Source: Nocardia carnea (lineage in GTDB: Bacteria; Actinomycetota; Actinomycetes; Mycobacteriales; Mycobacteriaceae). From it: a stretch of 64,000 bases of DNA. The stretch is taken from NCBI RefSeq assembly GCF_029868855.1, contig NZ_JARWOV010000231.1, positions 1 to 64,000 of the forward strand, given 5' to 3'. This document shows positions 8,206 to 17,095 of the stretch, one piece after another. Made by a program: the position numbers and the translations under genes. Each line of letters starts with the position of its first letter. The stretch's first letter is position 1. The notes beneath the pieces were generated by a model. That model had not been told where the DNA came from. It searched no databases and saw only the letters and a list, made by a program, of their open reading frames with translations.

Positions 8206-8328
8206 TCAGCGCTTCCTCTTTCGCACGATCACCATCGAGTTCTCCTGCCGCTCGCGCTTCTCGGCCCGCCGCTCCTTCATGGTCGACGAAGGTTTTTTCA
8301 GCGATTTTCCGCGCGATTTGTCAGCCAC
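8206..8328 (-). CDS. Very small basic protein of 40 residues
   Basis: GTG at 8328 follows an ACAGGAG site by six bases, and the frame ends with TGA at 8208. The product begins MADKSRGKSLKKPSST, then has MKERRAEKRERQENS and ends VIVRKRKR. It is extremely basic (about 16 Lys or Arg in 40) and predicted helical in the middle. Small Lys/Arg-rich proteins with a KKPSST-type segment are common, uncharacterised genes in actinomycetes; nucleic-acid or ribosome binding is a reasonable guess but not shown. The 212 bases between this gene and the next small gene at 7993 contain no convincing further frame. Confidence 0.65.
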   Translation of the reverse strand: MADKSRGKSLKKPSSTMKERRAEKRERQENSMVIVRKRKR

Positions 8329-8436
8329 TGTCGCTCCTGTTTCCGAAGTTCCATCCGACCGATCTCGACCATACGTCAGAAAAAATAAAAAGCCAGTCCG
8401 GCAACCACCGCGCCCGGGCCGGCGGGGTGGTCGCCG

Positions 8437-9276
8437 TCAGCCGAGCGCTTGTGTCCCGATCACGGACAGCATCCGGAGTTTGTCGTAGCTTTCGCTGCCG
8501 GGGACCGCGGTGTAGACGAGCAGTGCGTGCGCCTGGCCGGGGTCGACGAGCCGCTGGCAGTTCAGCTCCAGGGCGCCGACCTCGGGGTGGACGAAATGCT
8601 TGGTGTCGCGGGGGCGGATCCCGATCTCGTGGTCTTCCCAGACCCGCCGGAACTCCGCGCTGCCGGCCAGGAGGAGCTCGGCGAGTTCGGCGGCGCGCGA
8701 ATCGGGGCCGCGCAGGGTGACGACCTCACGCAGTCCGGCAGCGTACATCCGGGTGAGGAACGCGTGTTCTTCCGGCGCGTAGAGCTGCCGGGCGGCGGGG
8801 TCGGTGAACCATCGATAGCCGATACTGCGGGCCGGGCCGGTGAAGCGGGTCTGGTCGCCGGTGAGCGCGACCCCCATCGGGGATTGCCGCAGGGTCTCGC
8901 CGAGTTCGGTGACGATTTCCGCCGGTGTGTCGTCCAGGCGGTCGAGGACGCGCAGCAGGCCGGGACTGATGTGCTCGCTGAACACGCCCCGGGTCGGTGG
9001 GTTGTGCCCGGCGAGACGGAACAGGTGATCGCGCTCGTCGAGCGACAGATGCAATCCCTGGGCGATCGATACGAGCATCTGCGGCGACGGCTGCGGGCCG
9101 CGTTCCCGTTCGAGCCGGGAGTAGTAGTCGGCCGACATATGACACAGTGCCGCGACTTCCTCGCGCCGTAATCCCTCGGTCCGGCGACGGGGGCCGCGCG
9201 GCAGTCCGACGTCTTCGGGTTGCAGTGCGGCACGCCGGGTACGGAGGAACTCCGCCAGTCCGGTGCGATCGATCAC
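8437..9276 (-). CDS. XRE-family regulator with MmyB-like ligand domain
   Basis: 279 residues. The N-terminal 85 residues form a helix-turn-helix of the HipB/XRE type with LRREEVAALCHMSADYYSRL as the DNA-binding part. From about 105 to 270 comes the MmyB-like domain, a PAS-like fold thought to bind fatty-acid-type ligands, with RWFTDPAARQLY and the late HPEVGALEL segment that are hallmarks. These regulators almost always lie next to a short-chain dehydrogenase that they control. Here the SDR gene is divergent, 267 bases away, and is the probable target. That intergenic stretch holds the promoters; I see no perfect palindrome in it. Confidence 0.9.
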   Translation of the reverse strand: MIDRTGLAEFLRTRRAALQPEDVGLPRGPRRRTEGLRREEVAALCHMSADYYSRLERERGPQPSPQMLVSIAQGLHLSLDERDHLFRLAGHNPPTRGVFSEHISPGLLRVLDRLDDTPAEIVTELGETLRQSPMGVALTGDQTRFTGPARSIGYRWFTDPAARQLYAPEEHAFLTRMYAAGLREVVTLRGPDSRAAELAELLLAGSAEFRRVWEDHEIGIRPRDTKHFVHPEVGALELNCQRLVDPGQAHALLVYTAVPGSESYDKLRMLSVIGTQALG

Positions 9277-9543
9277 GGCACTCCTTCTTTCTCGGGTCCT
9301 GCCATGTTTCTACCGCCCGCGAGCTGCGGTATCCACGGATCGCCGATCCCCCGGTACGTTCTGCCGGCGGTGTCGGCCGGCACCGGACCGGCCCGAGAGG
9401 CGACTCGCCGAGCCTGTGATCGGGAGGTCCTGGATATCCCTTTTCTCTCGGACCAGGCTTAGGACGTACCCCGGGGCACGGAACCGGCGAACGCTCCGGG
9501 CGATACCTGTACGCCGTACCCACACCGACACGAGGAGCAGCAA

Positions 9544-10488
9544 ATGTCACGTCGACCTGTCGACATCACCGTGCCCGGCCTGTCCGGGAAACGCGCCCTC
9601 GTCACCGGCGCCAGCGATGGGATGGGAGCGGTGCTGGCCGCGCGGCTGGCCGCGGCCGGTGCGGAGGTGATCATGCCCGTCCGCAACCCACGCAAGGGTG
9701 AAGAGGCGGTCGCGCGGATCCGGCAGCGCCACCCGGATGCGCGGGTCTCGCTGCGCAGTCTCGATCTGTCGTCATTGGCCTCGGTCGCGGACCTCGGCCG
9801 CACTCTCCGCGAGGAGGGGGAGCCGATCCATCTCCTCGTCAACAATGCCGGCGTGATGACCCCGCCGGATCGGCAGGCGACCGCCGACGGCTTCGAGCTG
9901 CAGTTCGGCACCAATCACCTCGGCCATTTCGCCCTCGTCGGCCATATCCTTCCGCTGTTGAGCGCCGGCCGGGCACGGGTGACCTCACAGATCAGCATCG
10001 CCGCACGGCGGGGCACGATCAACTGGGACGATCTGAACTGGGAGCGTCGCTACGACGGGGAGCGGGCCTACAGCCAGTCGAAGATCGCGTTCGGGCTGTT
10101 CGGTCTGGAACTGGATCGCCGCAGCAAAGCCCACGGCTGGGGCATCACGAGCAACCTCTCCCACCCCGGCGTGGCGCCGACCGGCCTCCTGGCCGCCCGC
10201 CCCGAACTCGGCCGAGATCGCGACACTCTCCGGGTCCGCCTCATTCGTGCGCTGTCCGCCCGCGGCATCCTTCTCGGCACCGTCGATACCGCTCCACTGC
10301 CCGCCCTCATGGCAGCCACCGACCCCACGGCCGAAGCCGGCCGGCTCTACGGCCCCAGCGGTCCCGGCCACCTCGGCGGCCCGCCCGCCGAACAGCGGCT
10401 GTATCCGCCGCTGCGCAGCACCGCGGACGCCGCCCGCATCTGGGAGACCTCCGAGCAGCTCACCGAGACCACCTTCGCCACCACCTGA
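9544..10488 (+). CDS. Short-chain dehydrogenase/reductase, retinol-dehydrogenase-like
   Basis: 314 residues with a full SDR core. TGASDGMG at 21-28 is the nucleotide-binding loop, NNAG at 100-103 stabilises the fold, and Ser151, Tyr176 and Lys180 (YSQSK) form the catalytic set. NHLGHFALV is typical of the branch related to retinol and protochlorophyllide reductases. The longer C-terminal region after 200 with [12 protein letters not shown] resembles SDRs paired with MmyB-type regulators. VRNPRK after the second strand suggests NADP(H) preference, an inference only. An AGGAG site ends eight bases before the ATG. The physiological substrate is unknown. The stop lies nine bases from that of the convergent LysR gene. 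Confidence 0.92.
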   Translation: MSRRPVDITVPGLSGKRALVTGASDGMGAVLAARLAAAGAEVIMPVRNPRKGEEAVARIRQRHPDARVSLRSLDLSSLASVADLGRTLREEGEPIHLLVNNAGVMTPPDRQATADGFELQFGTNHLGHFALVGHILPLLSAGRARVTSQISIAARRGTINWDDLNWERRYDGERAYSQSKIAFGLFGLELDRRSKAHGWGITSNLSHPGVAPTGLLAARPELGRDRDTLRVRLIRALSARGILLGTVDTAPLPALMAATDPTAEAGRLYGPSGPGHLGGPPAEQRLYPPLRSTADAARIWETSEQLTETTFATT

Positions 10489-10497
10489 ACGACGGAT

Positions 10498-11406
10498 TCA
10501 GCTGCGCGAGAATCCGTGATCGGCCACCTCCAGCAGCAGTTCCCGGATCGCACGCAACGCGGGGTTGTCGTCGTCGGCGCGCCAAGCGGTGACGAGTTCG
10601 ACCGGTTCACCGTCGATCCCGTGAACCGGTCGCAGCACAACACCGTCCAGCCCGAACGCCTCGGCTGCCCGGGGAACCAGTGCCAGCCCGAGTCCGGCGC
10701 GCACCAGGGCCAAGATGGTGTGCACCTGGCTGAGGTGCTGGACGTAACGCGGCGCGATTCCGGTGCTGCGGAAAACGCCTACGAGAACCTCGTAGAAGTA
10801 GCGGGCCTCGGCCGGTGAGTACATGATGAACGGCTCGCCGTCGAGGTCGTGCACATGCAGTGCGCGGTCCGGCGCGGCGAGCGGGTGGCCGGCCGGAATC
10901 GCGGCCAGCAGGGGTTCCCGGTACAGCGGACGATGCACCAGTTCGGCACCGCGGACCGGCGGCCGCACCAGCACCAGGTCGAGTTCGCCCGAGCGCAATT
11001 CCTCGAGCTGGATTCCGGAGACCCGCTCGCGCAGTACCAGGTCGACACCGGGCAGCCGGGTGCGGGCAGCCGCCACGAACGCGTCCAGAACCGAATGCGC
11101 CGAGGAGGCCGTGAACCCCATCGCCACCGTTCCGGTCTCGCCCGTGGGGACCCGCCGCACCGTCAGCGTCGCCTGTTCCGAGAGGCCGAGGATGCGGCGG
11201 GCGTCACCGAGGAAGGACTGGCCCGCGGTGGTGAGCCGGATGGCGCGGCCGGTCCGGTCGAACAACTCGACCCCGAGCTCGCGCTCGAGCAACTGGATCC
11301 GGCGCGACAGGGGTGGCTGGCTGATCGACAGTCGTTCCGCCGCGCGTCCGTAGTGCAGGGTTTCGGCCACGGCGACAAAGCTCTCCAGCTGGTTCAGCGT
11401 AAACAC
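10498..11406 (-). CDS. LysR family transcriptional regulator
   Basis: 302 residues. The first 60 residues are the LysR helix-turn-helix (LNQLESFVAVAETLHYGRAA, then LSISQPPLSRRIQ, then LGVELFDR). Residues 90-300 form the two-lobed effector domain. The GTG at 11406 is chosen because it gives the standard start four residues before LNQLESF, and a TATTAT hexamer (complement of 11413-11418) lies exactly six bases before it, which suggests a leaderless message. It is divergent from the catabolic operon that begins at 11522 and is its likely activator. LysR proteins usually respond to a pathway intermediate, here perhaps a sugar acid or keto acid. Confidence 0.92.
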   Translation of the reverse strand: MFTLNQLESFVAVAETLHYGRAAERLSISQPPLSRRIQLLERELGVELFDRTGRAIRLTTAGQSFLGDARRILGLSEQATLTVRRVPTGETGTVAMGFTASSAHSVLDAFVAAARTRLPGVDLVLRERVSGIQLEELRSGELDLVLVRPPVRGAELVHRPLYREPLLAAIPAGHPLAAPDRALHVHDLDGEPFIMYSPAEARYFYEVLVGVFRSTGIAPRYVQHLSQVHTILALVRAGLGLALVPRAAEAFGLDGVVLRPVHGIDGEPVELVTAWRADDDNPALRAIRELLLEVADHGFSRS

Positions 11407-11426
11407 CGATTCATAATAGGTATCGG

Positions 11427-11454
11427 TGCATGCCAAAAGAGTGTTGGACATGCA
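11427..11454. promoter_or_regulatory. Inverted repeat in the LysR/catabolic operon gap, possible LysR site
   Basis: TGCATG at 11427-11432 and CATGCA at 11449-11454 form an inverted repeat with 16 bases between them. It lies in the 115-base gap between the LysR gene and the dehydratase gene. The arms are short, so this is only a candidate for the regulator's binding site. Confidence 0.3.
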
Positions 11455-11521
11455 TCACTCGGGTTTCTTACTGTGGTCGCATTCACTAGCGAACAGCCGT
11501 TATGCGCAGGAGGAACCCCTG

Positions 11522-12448
11522 ATGTCCGCCCTCACACCGACCGAACTGGCCGAACAGCTCGGCTCCGGTCTGTTGTCGTTCCCGGTCACCCATTTCACCG
11601 GGGATCTGGTGTTCGACGAGCCCGCCTACCGGGAGAACATCGTCCGCCTCGGCAAGTACGAGGTGGCCGGCCTGTTCGCCGCGGGCGGCACCGGGGAGTT
11701 CTTCTCCCTGACGCCGAAGGAGGTCGGGCGGGTGGTGCGAGCGGCCACCGAGAGCGCTCCGGAGTCCACCCCGATCCTTGCCCCGGCCGGATACGGCACC
11801 GCCCAGGCCATCGAAATGGCCCGGGACGCGGAAGCGGCCGGTGCCGACGGCCTGCTCTTGTTCCCGCCTTATCTCACCGAATCCTCCGCACACGGCCTGC
11901 GCAACCATGTGCGCGCGGTCTGCGAGGCCACCTCGCTCAGCGTGGTGGTCTACGGCCGGGCGAACGCGGTCTACACCCCGGAAACACTCGCCGAACTCGC
12001 CGACTCCCATCCGAACCTGATCGGATACAAGGACGGTGTCGGTGACCTGGAGGCGATCACCCGCATCCACTCCCGGCTCGGCGACCGGCTGGTGTACATC
12101 GGCGGGCTGCCCACGGCGGAGACCTTCGCACTGCCCTACCTGGAGCTGGGGGTGACCACCTACAGTTCGGCCATCTTCAACTTCCTGCCCGAATTCGCCC
12201 TGAGCTTCTACGGCGCGGTACGCGCGGGCGACCGGACTACCGTGCGCCGCCTGCTCGACGAGGTCGTGCTCCCCTACACCGCGATCCGGGACCGGAAGGC
12301 GGGATACGCGGTCAGCGTTGTCAAAGCCGGAATGAAACTCACCGGGCACGATGCGGGTCCGGTGCGTCCGCCGCTGACCGATCTGGACGATACCGAGATG
12401 GCGATGTTGAACGAGGTCGTCGAGACCTCGCGCTCCGTCACCGTCTGA
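11522..12448 (+). CDS. kdgD: 5-dehydro-4-deoxyglucarate dehydratase (DapA/NAL superfamily)
   Basis: 308 residues, the usual length. The fold is a DapA-like barrel: GGTGEFFSL at 55-63 is the carboxylate-binding loop, Tyr144 (VVVYGRAN) and Lys170 (IGYKDGVGD) are the catalytic pair, with Lys forming the Schiff base. The YGRANAVYT and SSAIFNFLP stretches and the C-terminal [11 protein letters not shown] fit the decarboxylating glucarate-pathway enzyme, which gives 2-oxoglutarate semialdehyde, CO2 and water. A related Schiff-base deaminase of hydroxyproline breakdown gives the same product and is the main alternative. The ATG at 11522 follows GGAGGA. It is first in an operon whose next gene uses the product. 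Confidence 0.85.
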   Translation: MSALTPTELAEQLGSGLLSFPVTHFTGDLVFDEPAYRENIVRLGKYEVAGLFAAGGTGEFFSLTPKEVGRVVRAATESAPESTPILAPAGYGTAQAIEMARDAEAAGADGLLLFPPYLTESSAHGLRNHVRAVCEATSLSVVVYGRANAVYTPETLAELADSHPNLIGYKDGVGDLEAITRIHSRLGDRLVYIGGLPTAETFALPYLELGVTTYSSAIFNFLPEFALSFYGAVRAGDRTTVRRLLDEVVLPYTAIRDRKAGYAVSVVKAGMKLTGHDAGPVRPPLTDLDDTEMAMLNEVVETSRSVTV

Positions 12449-12501
12449 GCACGTCCGATACATACCGCCAGCGATAAGTGATGAAGCCGAAGGAGGCACC
12501 C

Positions 12502-14109
12502 GTGCCCGACCGCCCCCAGCCCCACCCGACCGGTGCCATGGTCATCGGAACCGAACTCGTCATGGGCACCGGAGCACAGGTGCAGGGCAGCGATCCGCGC
12601 AGCGGCGAGGTTGTCGAACCGGTCTACCGTGCGGCCTCGGATGAGCAGATCGACCGCGCCTGCGCCCTCGCGGACCGGGCGTTCCCGGAGTTCCGGGCGC
12701 TGCCCGCGGAGCGACGGGCCCGGTTCCTGGAACGCATCGCCGACCTGCTCGACGAGCGTCGCGACGCACTGGCCGAGCGCGCACATACCGAGACCGCGCT
12801 CCCCCGGGCGCGGCTCACCGGCGAGGTCGGTCGCACCAGCGGTCAGTTGCGGTTGTTCGCGTCCGAACTGCGCACGGGAACCTGGCAGGGTGCACGCATC
12901 GATCCGGGGCGGACCGGCGACAACCCCCGTGCCGATATCCGCCAGCGCCGGATCGCACTCGGCCCCGTCGTGGTGTTCGGCGCGAGCAACTTTCCCTTGG
13001 CTTTCTCCACCGCCGGCGGCGATACGGCGTCCGCGCTGGCCGCGGGCTGCCCCGTCGTGGTCAAAGCGCACCCCGCGCATCTGGGAACCGCGGAACTGGT
13101 CGCCCGGACCATTGCGGACGCGGCCGCCGATACGGATATGCCGGAAGGGACGTTTTCCCAGCTCGTCGGCAGCGGAAACGAGATCGGCGCCCGGTTGGTG
13201 AGCGATCCACGGATCCGGGCTGTGGGGTTCACCGGGTCCCGTACCGGCGGGCTGGCGATCGCCGCCGCGGCGGCGGCGCGACCCGTACCGATCCCGGTGT
13301 ATGCGGAGATGAGCAGTATCAACCCGGTCTTGTTGCTGCCCGCCGCCCTGGCCGCACGTGGCGCCGCCCTGGGTGCCGCGTTCGTCGAATCGCTGACGCT
13401 CGGCGCCGGCCAGTTCTGCACCAATCCCGGGCTGATCTTCGCCGTCGACGGCCCGGGTCTCGGCGCGTTCACCGCGGCGGCGGCCGATGCCGTCACCGCG
13501 AACAGCGGGGCTGTCATGCTCACCGGCGATATCGCCGCGCATTACGCCGCCGCGGGTACGGCGCTCGCGGCGCTCGATGGTGTCACCGAGCTCGCCCATG
13601 GTGCGCGACCCGATTGCGCCGCGGCCGGAAGCGCACGATTGCTGACGGTCGACGGTGCCCGGTTCATCGCGGATCCGCAACTGCAGACCGAGGTGTTCGG
13701 CGCGACATCGCTGCTGGTCCGTTGCGCGGACACGACCGAACTGAGCGCGGCCGTCCGGGCGCTGGACGGCCAGCTCACTGCCACCGTGCACGCCGATACC
13801 GCCGACCATCCCCTGGCCGCCACGTTGCTGCCGCTCCTGGAGGAACGGGCGGGCCGTATCCTGTTCGACGGCTGGCCCACCGGAGTCCAGGTCGGGCACG
13901 CGATGGTGCACGGCGGCCCCTTCCCCGCCACCACCGATGCGCGCAGCACATCGGTCGGGACGCTGGCGATCGAACGTTTCCTGCGTCCGGTCGCGTATCA
14001 AGACGTGCCGGCGGCGCTGTTGCCGGCCGAGGTGTGCGACGACAATCCGCTCGGCGTGTGGCGCCGCGTCGACGGCGAAGTCGGCCGGGGCGAGCTGCCC
14101 ACCGGCTGA
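12502..14109 (+). CDS. 2-oxoglutarate semialdehyde dehydrogenase (aldehyde dehydrogenase family)
   Basis: 535 residues, the length of the type III KGSA dehydrogenases. FGASNFPLAFS holds the oxyanion Asn163, GFTGSRTGG is the cofactor turn, EMSSINPV carries the general base Glu269 and GQFCTNPG the nucleophile Cys306. The ending NDNPLGVWRR-like segment is also typical. It should oxidise 2-oxoglutarate semialdehyde to 2-oxoglutarate with NAD(P)+. The GTG at 12502 has a GAAGGAGG site five bases upstream; an ATG eight codons earlier has none. It follows the dehydratase by 53 bases, and together the two convert a deoxy-keto-sugar acid (or an equivalent precursor) into a citric-acid-cycle intermediate in the cytoplasm. 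Confidence 0.88.
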   Translation: MPDRPQPHPTGAMVIGTELVMGTGAQVQGSDPRSGEVVEPVYRAASDEQIDRACALADRAFPEFRALPAERRARFLERIADLLDERRDALAERAHTETALPRARLTGEVGRTSGQLRLFASELRTGTWQGARIDPGRTGDNPRADIRQRRIALGPVVVFGASNFPLAFSTAGGDTASALAAGCPVVVKAHPAHLGTAELVARTIADAAADTDMPEGTFSQLVGSGNEIGARLVSDPRIRAVGFTGSRTGGLAIAAAAAARPVPIPVYAEMSSINPVLLLPAALAARGAALGAAFVESLTLGAGQFCTNPGLIFAVDGPGLGAFTAAAADAVTANSGAVMLTGDIAAHYAAAGTALAALDGVTELAHGARPDCAAAGSARLLTVDGARFIADPQLQTEVFGATSLLVRCADTTELSAAVRALDGQLTATVHADTADHPLAATLLPLLEERAGRILFDGWPTGVQVGHAMVHGGPFPATTDARSTSVGTLAIERFLRPVAYQDVPAALLPAEVCDDNPLGVWRRVDGEVGRGELPTG

Positions 14110-14336
14110 CATACCGATCGGCCGGAGCAGCGCGGTCGGCGCACCCTTCCAATGTTGTGAGGATCCAATGAAATCTCGAATGTCCACCCCGGCACCACGA
14201 CGTCGCCGGTCGCCGGCGGGGTCGCATCGCCTCGCCACGGCATCCGGTCGGCGTACGCTGCCCGGCCTCGGACCGGCCGGTAACCGGTTCGCGGTCATCT
14301 CCGCACCCTGCACATCTCTCGAGGGGAGTTCCCGCG

Positions 14337-15194
14337 ATGACCGTTCCTGAGGTCGAGACGGAGGCCGCGCGCCCGCATACCGCCGCGCCGGCGATCCGTG
14401 CTGGGCAGCCGGCCCGGCCCAAGACGCGGATGTTGGGCCGCGATTCGCTCGTCACCGCGGCGAAGGCGGTCGCGGGGATCGCCGGGCTGTTCGTGGTGTG
14501 GGAGCTTCTGGTGGTCGTTTTCGATCCGCCGGAGTTCCTGCTGGTCGGACCGGTTTCGGCGTTCGCCGAACTGATGGAGCGTCCCGAATATTTCGCGACG
14601 AACACCTTCGTCACCTTGCAGGAGGCGCTGGCCGGTTTCGCACTCGGCACGGCGCTGGGCGTGCTGTGCGGGGCGGCGCTGCACTATTCCGCGACGATTC
14701 GCAGTTTCCTCTATCCCGCACTCGTCGCGATCGACACGATTCCCAAGGTGGCCCTCGCGCCGCTGTTCATCGTGTGGTTCGGATTCGGTTTCGAATCCAA
14801 GGCCTTCGTCGCGATGGCGATCGCGTTCTTTCCGCTCGTGATCAATACCTACGACGGTCTCAGCTCGGTCCCCAACGAGCTGCAGGAACTGGCGCGGATC
14901 AACAAGGCGTCGTCGTGGAAGAAGATGACGAAGATCGAAATGATCTATGCGCTGCCCTCGATCTTCTCCGGCGCGAAGATCTCCATCTCGCTCGCGGTGG
15001 GCGGCGCGGTGGTCGGTGAGTTCATCGCCGGATCCAAGGGGCTGGGCTATGTGATTCTGCTGGCCAACAGCCAGGTCGACCTGCCCTCGATGTTCGCGGC
15101 TTTCATCGTTCTGGCCGCCATCGCACTGGCACTGTTCTTCATCGTCGATTTCGCGGGACGAAAGCTCGTCCCGTGGAAGAACCACGCCAAGTGA
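14337..15194 (+). CDS. ABC transporter permease, NitT/TauT (SsuC/TauC) type
   Basis: 285 residues with six membrane helices between about 40 and 275. The binding-protein-dependent permease signature lies near residues 185-215: the EAA loop reads LQELARINKASSWKKMTKIE, with helix GAKISISLAVGGAVVGEFI after it. This branch serves importers of sulfonates, nitrate, aromatic acids and pyrimidine precursors. The ATG follows a GAGGGGAG site by six bases. The 227-base gap before it contains a Pro/Arg-rich frame that I do not accept as a gene. The binding protein and ATPase genes follow directly, making a complete one-permease importer. Confidence 0.9.
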   Translation: MTVPEVETEAARPHTAAPAIRAGQPARPKTRMLGRDSLVTAAKAVAGIAGLFVVWELLVVVFDPPEFLLVGPVSAFAELMERPEYFATNTFVTLQEALAGFALGTALGVLCGAALHYSATIRSFLYPALVAIDTIPKVALAPLFIVWFGFGFESKAFVAMAIAFFPLVINTYDGLSSVPNELQELARINKASSWKKMTKIEMIYALPSIFSGAKISISLAVGGAVVGEFIAGSKGLGYVILLANSQVDLPSMFAAFIVLAAIALALFFIVDFAGRKLVPWKNHAK

Positions 15195-15214
15195 CCAGGG
15201 GATCGGAGATTCGG

Positions 15215-16240
15215 ATGCGGAACTCGAGGCGAAAACTTGCCGCGCTCGCCGGGGCGATCCTGGTCGCCGCGCTGCCGGCGTGTACGAGCAGCGGCGGGGA
15301 GAACTCGATGACCCTCATGATGGACGTCGGCTATCTACCGAAGCACGCGCCGTTCTTCGCGGCGGTCGAACGTGGTTTCTTCGCGGCGGAGGGGCTCGAC
15401 ATCACCATCATGCCGGGGTCCGGTTCGACCAATACGGTCACCTCCGTCGAGACCGGCAAGGTGGACGCCGGCTTCGCCGATTTCGGCAGCACCATCATCA
15501 GCCAGGGCCGGGGAGCTTCGGTGAAGCACGTCAACCTCCTGCAGGCCAGGTCGGCCTACGCCGTCGTCGCGCTGGGTGACACCGGAATCGAAGGGTGGGA
15601 GGACCTCCGGGGTAAAACCCTCGCCACCGAGGGCGCGGGCGCGATGACCGCGATGTGGCCGTACGCGATGAGCAAACTGGGGTTCGCCGAAGGCGATGTG
15701 AACGTCGTGCACGCGTCGAGCGGGTCGAAGATCCCCGGCCTGCTGGCCGGGCAGTGGGATGCCAACCTCGCCCTGTACGTCTCCGACGAACCGGCCATCG
15801 ACGCATTGGGTCGCGAGGCCGTCGTGCTGAAATGGGCCGATATCGGTATCGACCTCTACGGCAACGGAATCGTCGTCTCCGACGAGAAACTCGCGCACAA
15901 CCCCGAGCAGGTGCGCAAATTCAACCGGGCGATGCAGAAGGGCTTCCTCTGGTCGTGCGCGCATCCGGACGAGGCCGCCCAGGATTTCCGGAACGAGGTC
16001 AGCGGATTCGAAACCGAGACCGTCACCCTCGCCATCCGCGAACAATGCTCCCTGAACTGGGGCACCGGCGCGGCCGCGGACAACTTCGGGGTCATGGACG
16101 ACGCGGGTGTCGAGAAGATGATCGATATCTCCCGGGAATTCCTCGGCCTGCCCGCCGACAGCGATCTCACTCCAGCCGATATCTACACCAACGACTTTCT
16201 CGCACCGCTTCACCGCGACGAGACCGTCCAAGCGCCGTAA
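15215..16240 (+). CDS. ABC transporter substrate-binding lipoprotein, NMT1/SsuA-like
   Basis: 341 residues. The N-terminus has RRK, a hydrophobic stretch and an LPAC lipobox near residue 21, so the mature protein is a membrane-anchored lipoprotein. The rest is a periplasmic-binding fold of the NMT1/SsuA class: MMDVGYLPKHAPFFAAVERG binds the start of lobe 1, PGSGSTNTVTSVETGKVDAG and FADFGSTI form the ligand region. A single lipoprotein and permease suggest an importer of small anionic or zwitterionic organics. The start at 15215 is chosen for its GGAG site; a GTG at 15191 overlapping the permease stop is possible. Ligand not predictable from sequence. Confidence 0.9.
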   Translation: MRNSRRKLAALAGAILVAALPACTSSGGENSMTLMMDVGYLPKHAPFFAAVERGFFAAEGLDITIMPGSGSTNTVTSVETGKVDAGFADFGSTIISQGRGASVKHVNLLQARSAYAVVALGDTGIEGWEDLRGKTLATEGAGAMTAMWPYAMSKLGFAEGDVNVVHASSGSKIPGLLAGQWDANLALYVSDEPAIDALGREAVVLKWADIGIDLYGNGIVVSDEKLAHNPEQVRKFNRAMQKGFLWSCAHPDEAAQDFRNEVSGFETETVTLAIREQCSLNWGTGAAADNFGVMDDAGVEKMIDISREFLGLPADSDLTPADIYTNDFLAPLHRDETVQAP

Positions 16241-16259
16241 CAGCCGGACAGAGGGCCTT

Positions 16260-17039
16260 ATGAACAACGAATACGCCATCTCGGTCAACAACATCGGTAT
16301 GACCTACCGGTCCCGGGACGGACACGACAACACCGTCCTCGAAGGACTGGATTTCCATGTCGAGCCGGGACAGTTCGTCTCGATCGTCGGACAGTCGGGC
16401 AGCGGGAAGACCACACTGCTGAAAACGATCTCGGGTCTCCAGCAGCCCACCGCGGGCGAGATCCTGGTCAAAGGACGGCCGATCAGCGACGGCCTCGAGG
16501 ATATCGCGATGGTGTTCCAGAGCCCGGTGCTGCTGCCGTGGCGCAACAACATCGACAATGTGCTGCTGCCGTTGGAATTCCGTGGCACCCGCACCGACGA
16601 ATCGCGCCGCTATGCCCAGGAACTCCTCGAGATGGTCGGTCTCGGCGACCGCGCCACCCGATACTCCTACGAGCTCAGCGGCGGGATGCAGCAACGGGTC
16701 GCCATCTGCCGGGCGCTGGTCTCCCGGCCCGAACTACTGCTGATGGACGAACCTTTCGGCGCGCTCGACGCCATGACCCGCGATTCGATGAACTTCGAGA
16801 TCCAGCGCATCTGGCAGGCCGCCGGATGCAGTGTCCTCTTCGTGACGCACAGCATCTCCGAGGCGGTCTGGCTCGGCGACCGGGTGGTGGTCGTCGGCGG
16901 GCGGCCGGGCCGGATCGTCGCCGATATCGCGATCGACCTGCCGCGGCCACGGGGCAAAGAGCACCGATTCTCCCCGGTTTTCTCCGATTACGTCACGGAG
17001 ATCGAATCCCATATCGGGGTAACCACCGGAATCAGCTGA
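16260..17039 (+). CDS. ABC transporter ATP-binding protein, NitT/TauT (SsuB/TauB) type
   Basis: 259 residues with all ABC motifs: Walker A GQSGSGKT near 44-51, Q-loop in MVFQSPVLLPWRNN, signature LSGGMQQRVAICRAL, Walker B LLLMDEPFGALD and switch His in VTHSISEAVWLGD. The Q-loop with LLPWRN is characteristic of the SsuB/TauB branch. It energises the permease and binding protein encoded just upstream. The gene begins 19 bases after the binding-protein stop. It carries no extra regulatory domain at the C-terminus. Confidence 0.93.
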   Translation: MNNEYAISVNNIGMTYRSRDGHDNTVLEGLDFHVEPGQFVSIVGQSGSGKTTLLKTISGLQQPTAGEILVKGRPISDGLEDIAMVFQSPVLLPWRNNIDNVLLPLEFRGTRTDESRRYAQELLEMVGLGDRATRYSYELSGGMQQRVAICRALVSRPELLLMDEPFGALDAMTRDSMNFEIQRIWQAAGCSVLFVTHSISEAVWLGDRVVVVGGRPGRIVADIAIDLPRPRGKEHRFSPVFSDYVTEIESHIGVTTGIS

Positions 17040-17095
17040 CCGCACCGGAACCGAAACCTGTTCCCACACCGAAGCCCGAGAGAATGAGGGAAGCA

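Noticed and set aside
12274..14313. Long open frame on the minus strand across the aldehyde dehydrogenase gene
   Set aside because: It is antisense to a gene with all catalytic motifs in place, is rich in Arg, Gly and Asp as shadow frames in GC-rich DNA are, and has no ribosome site.
14168..14350. 60-codon frame before the ABC permease, possible leader peptide
   Set aside because: The product is Arg/Pro-rich, overlaps the permease start and has no typical leader features such as a Cys pair or a run of one amino acid.
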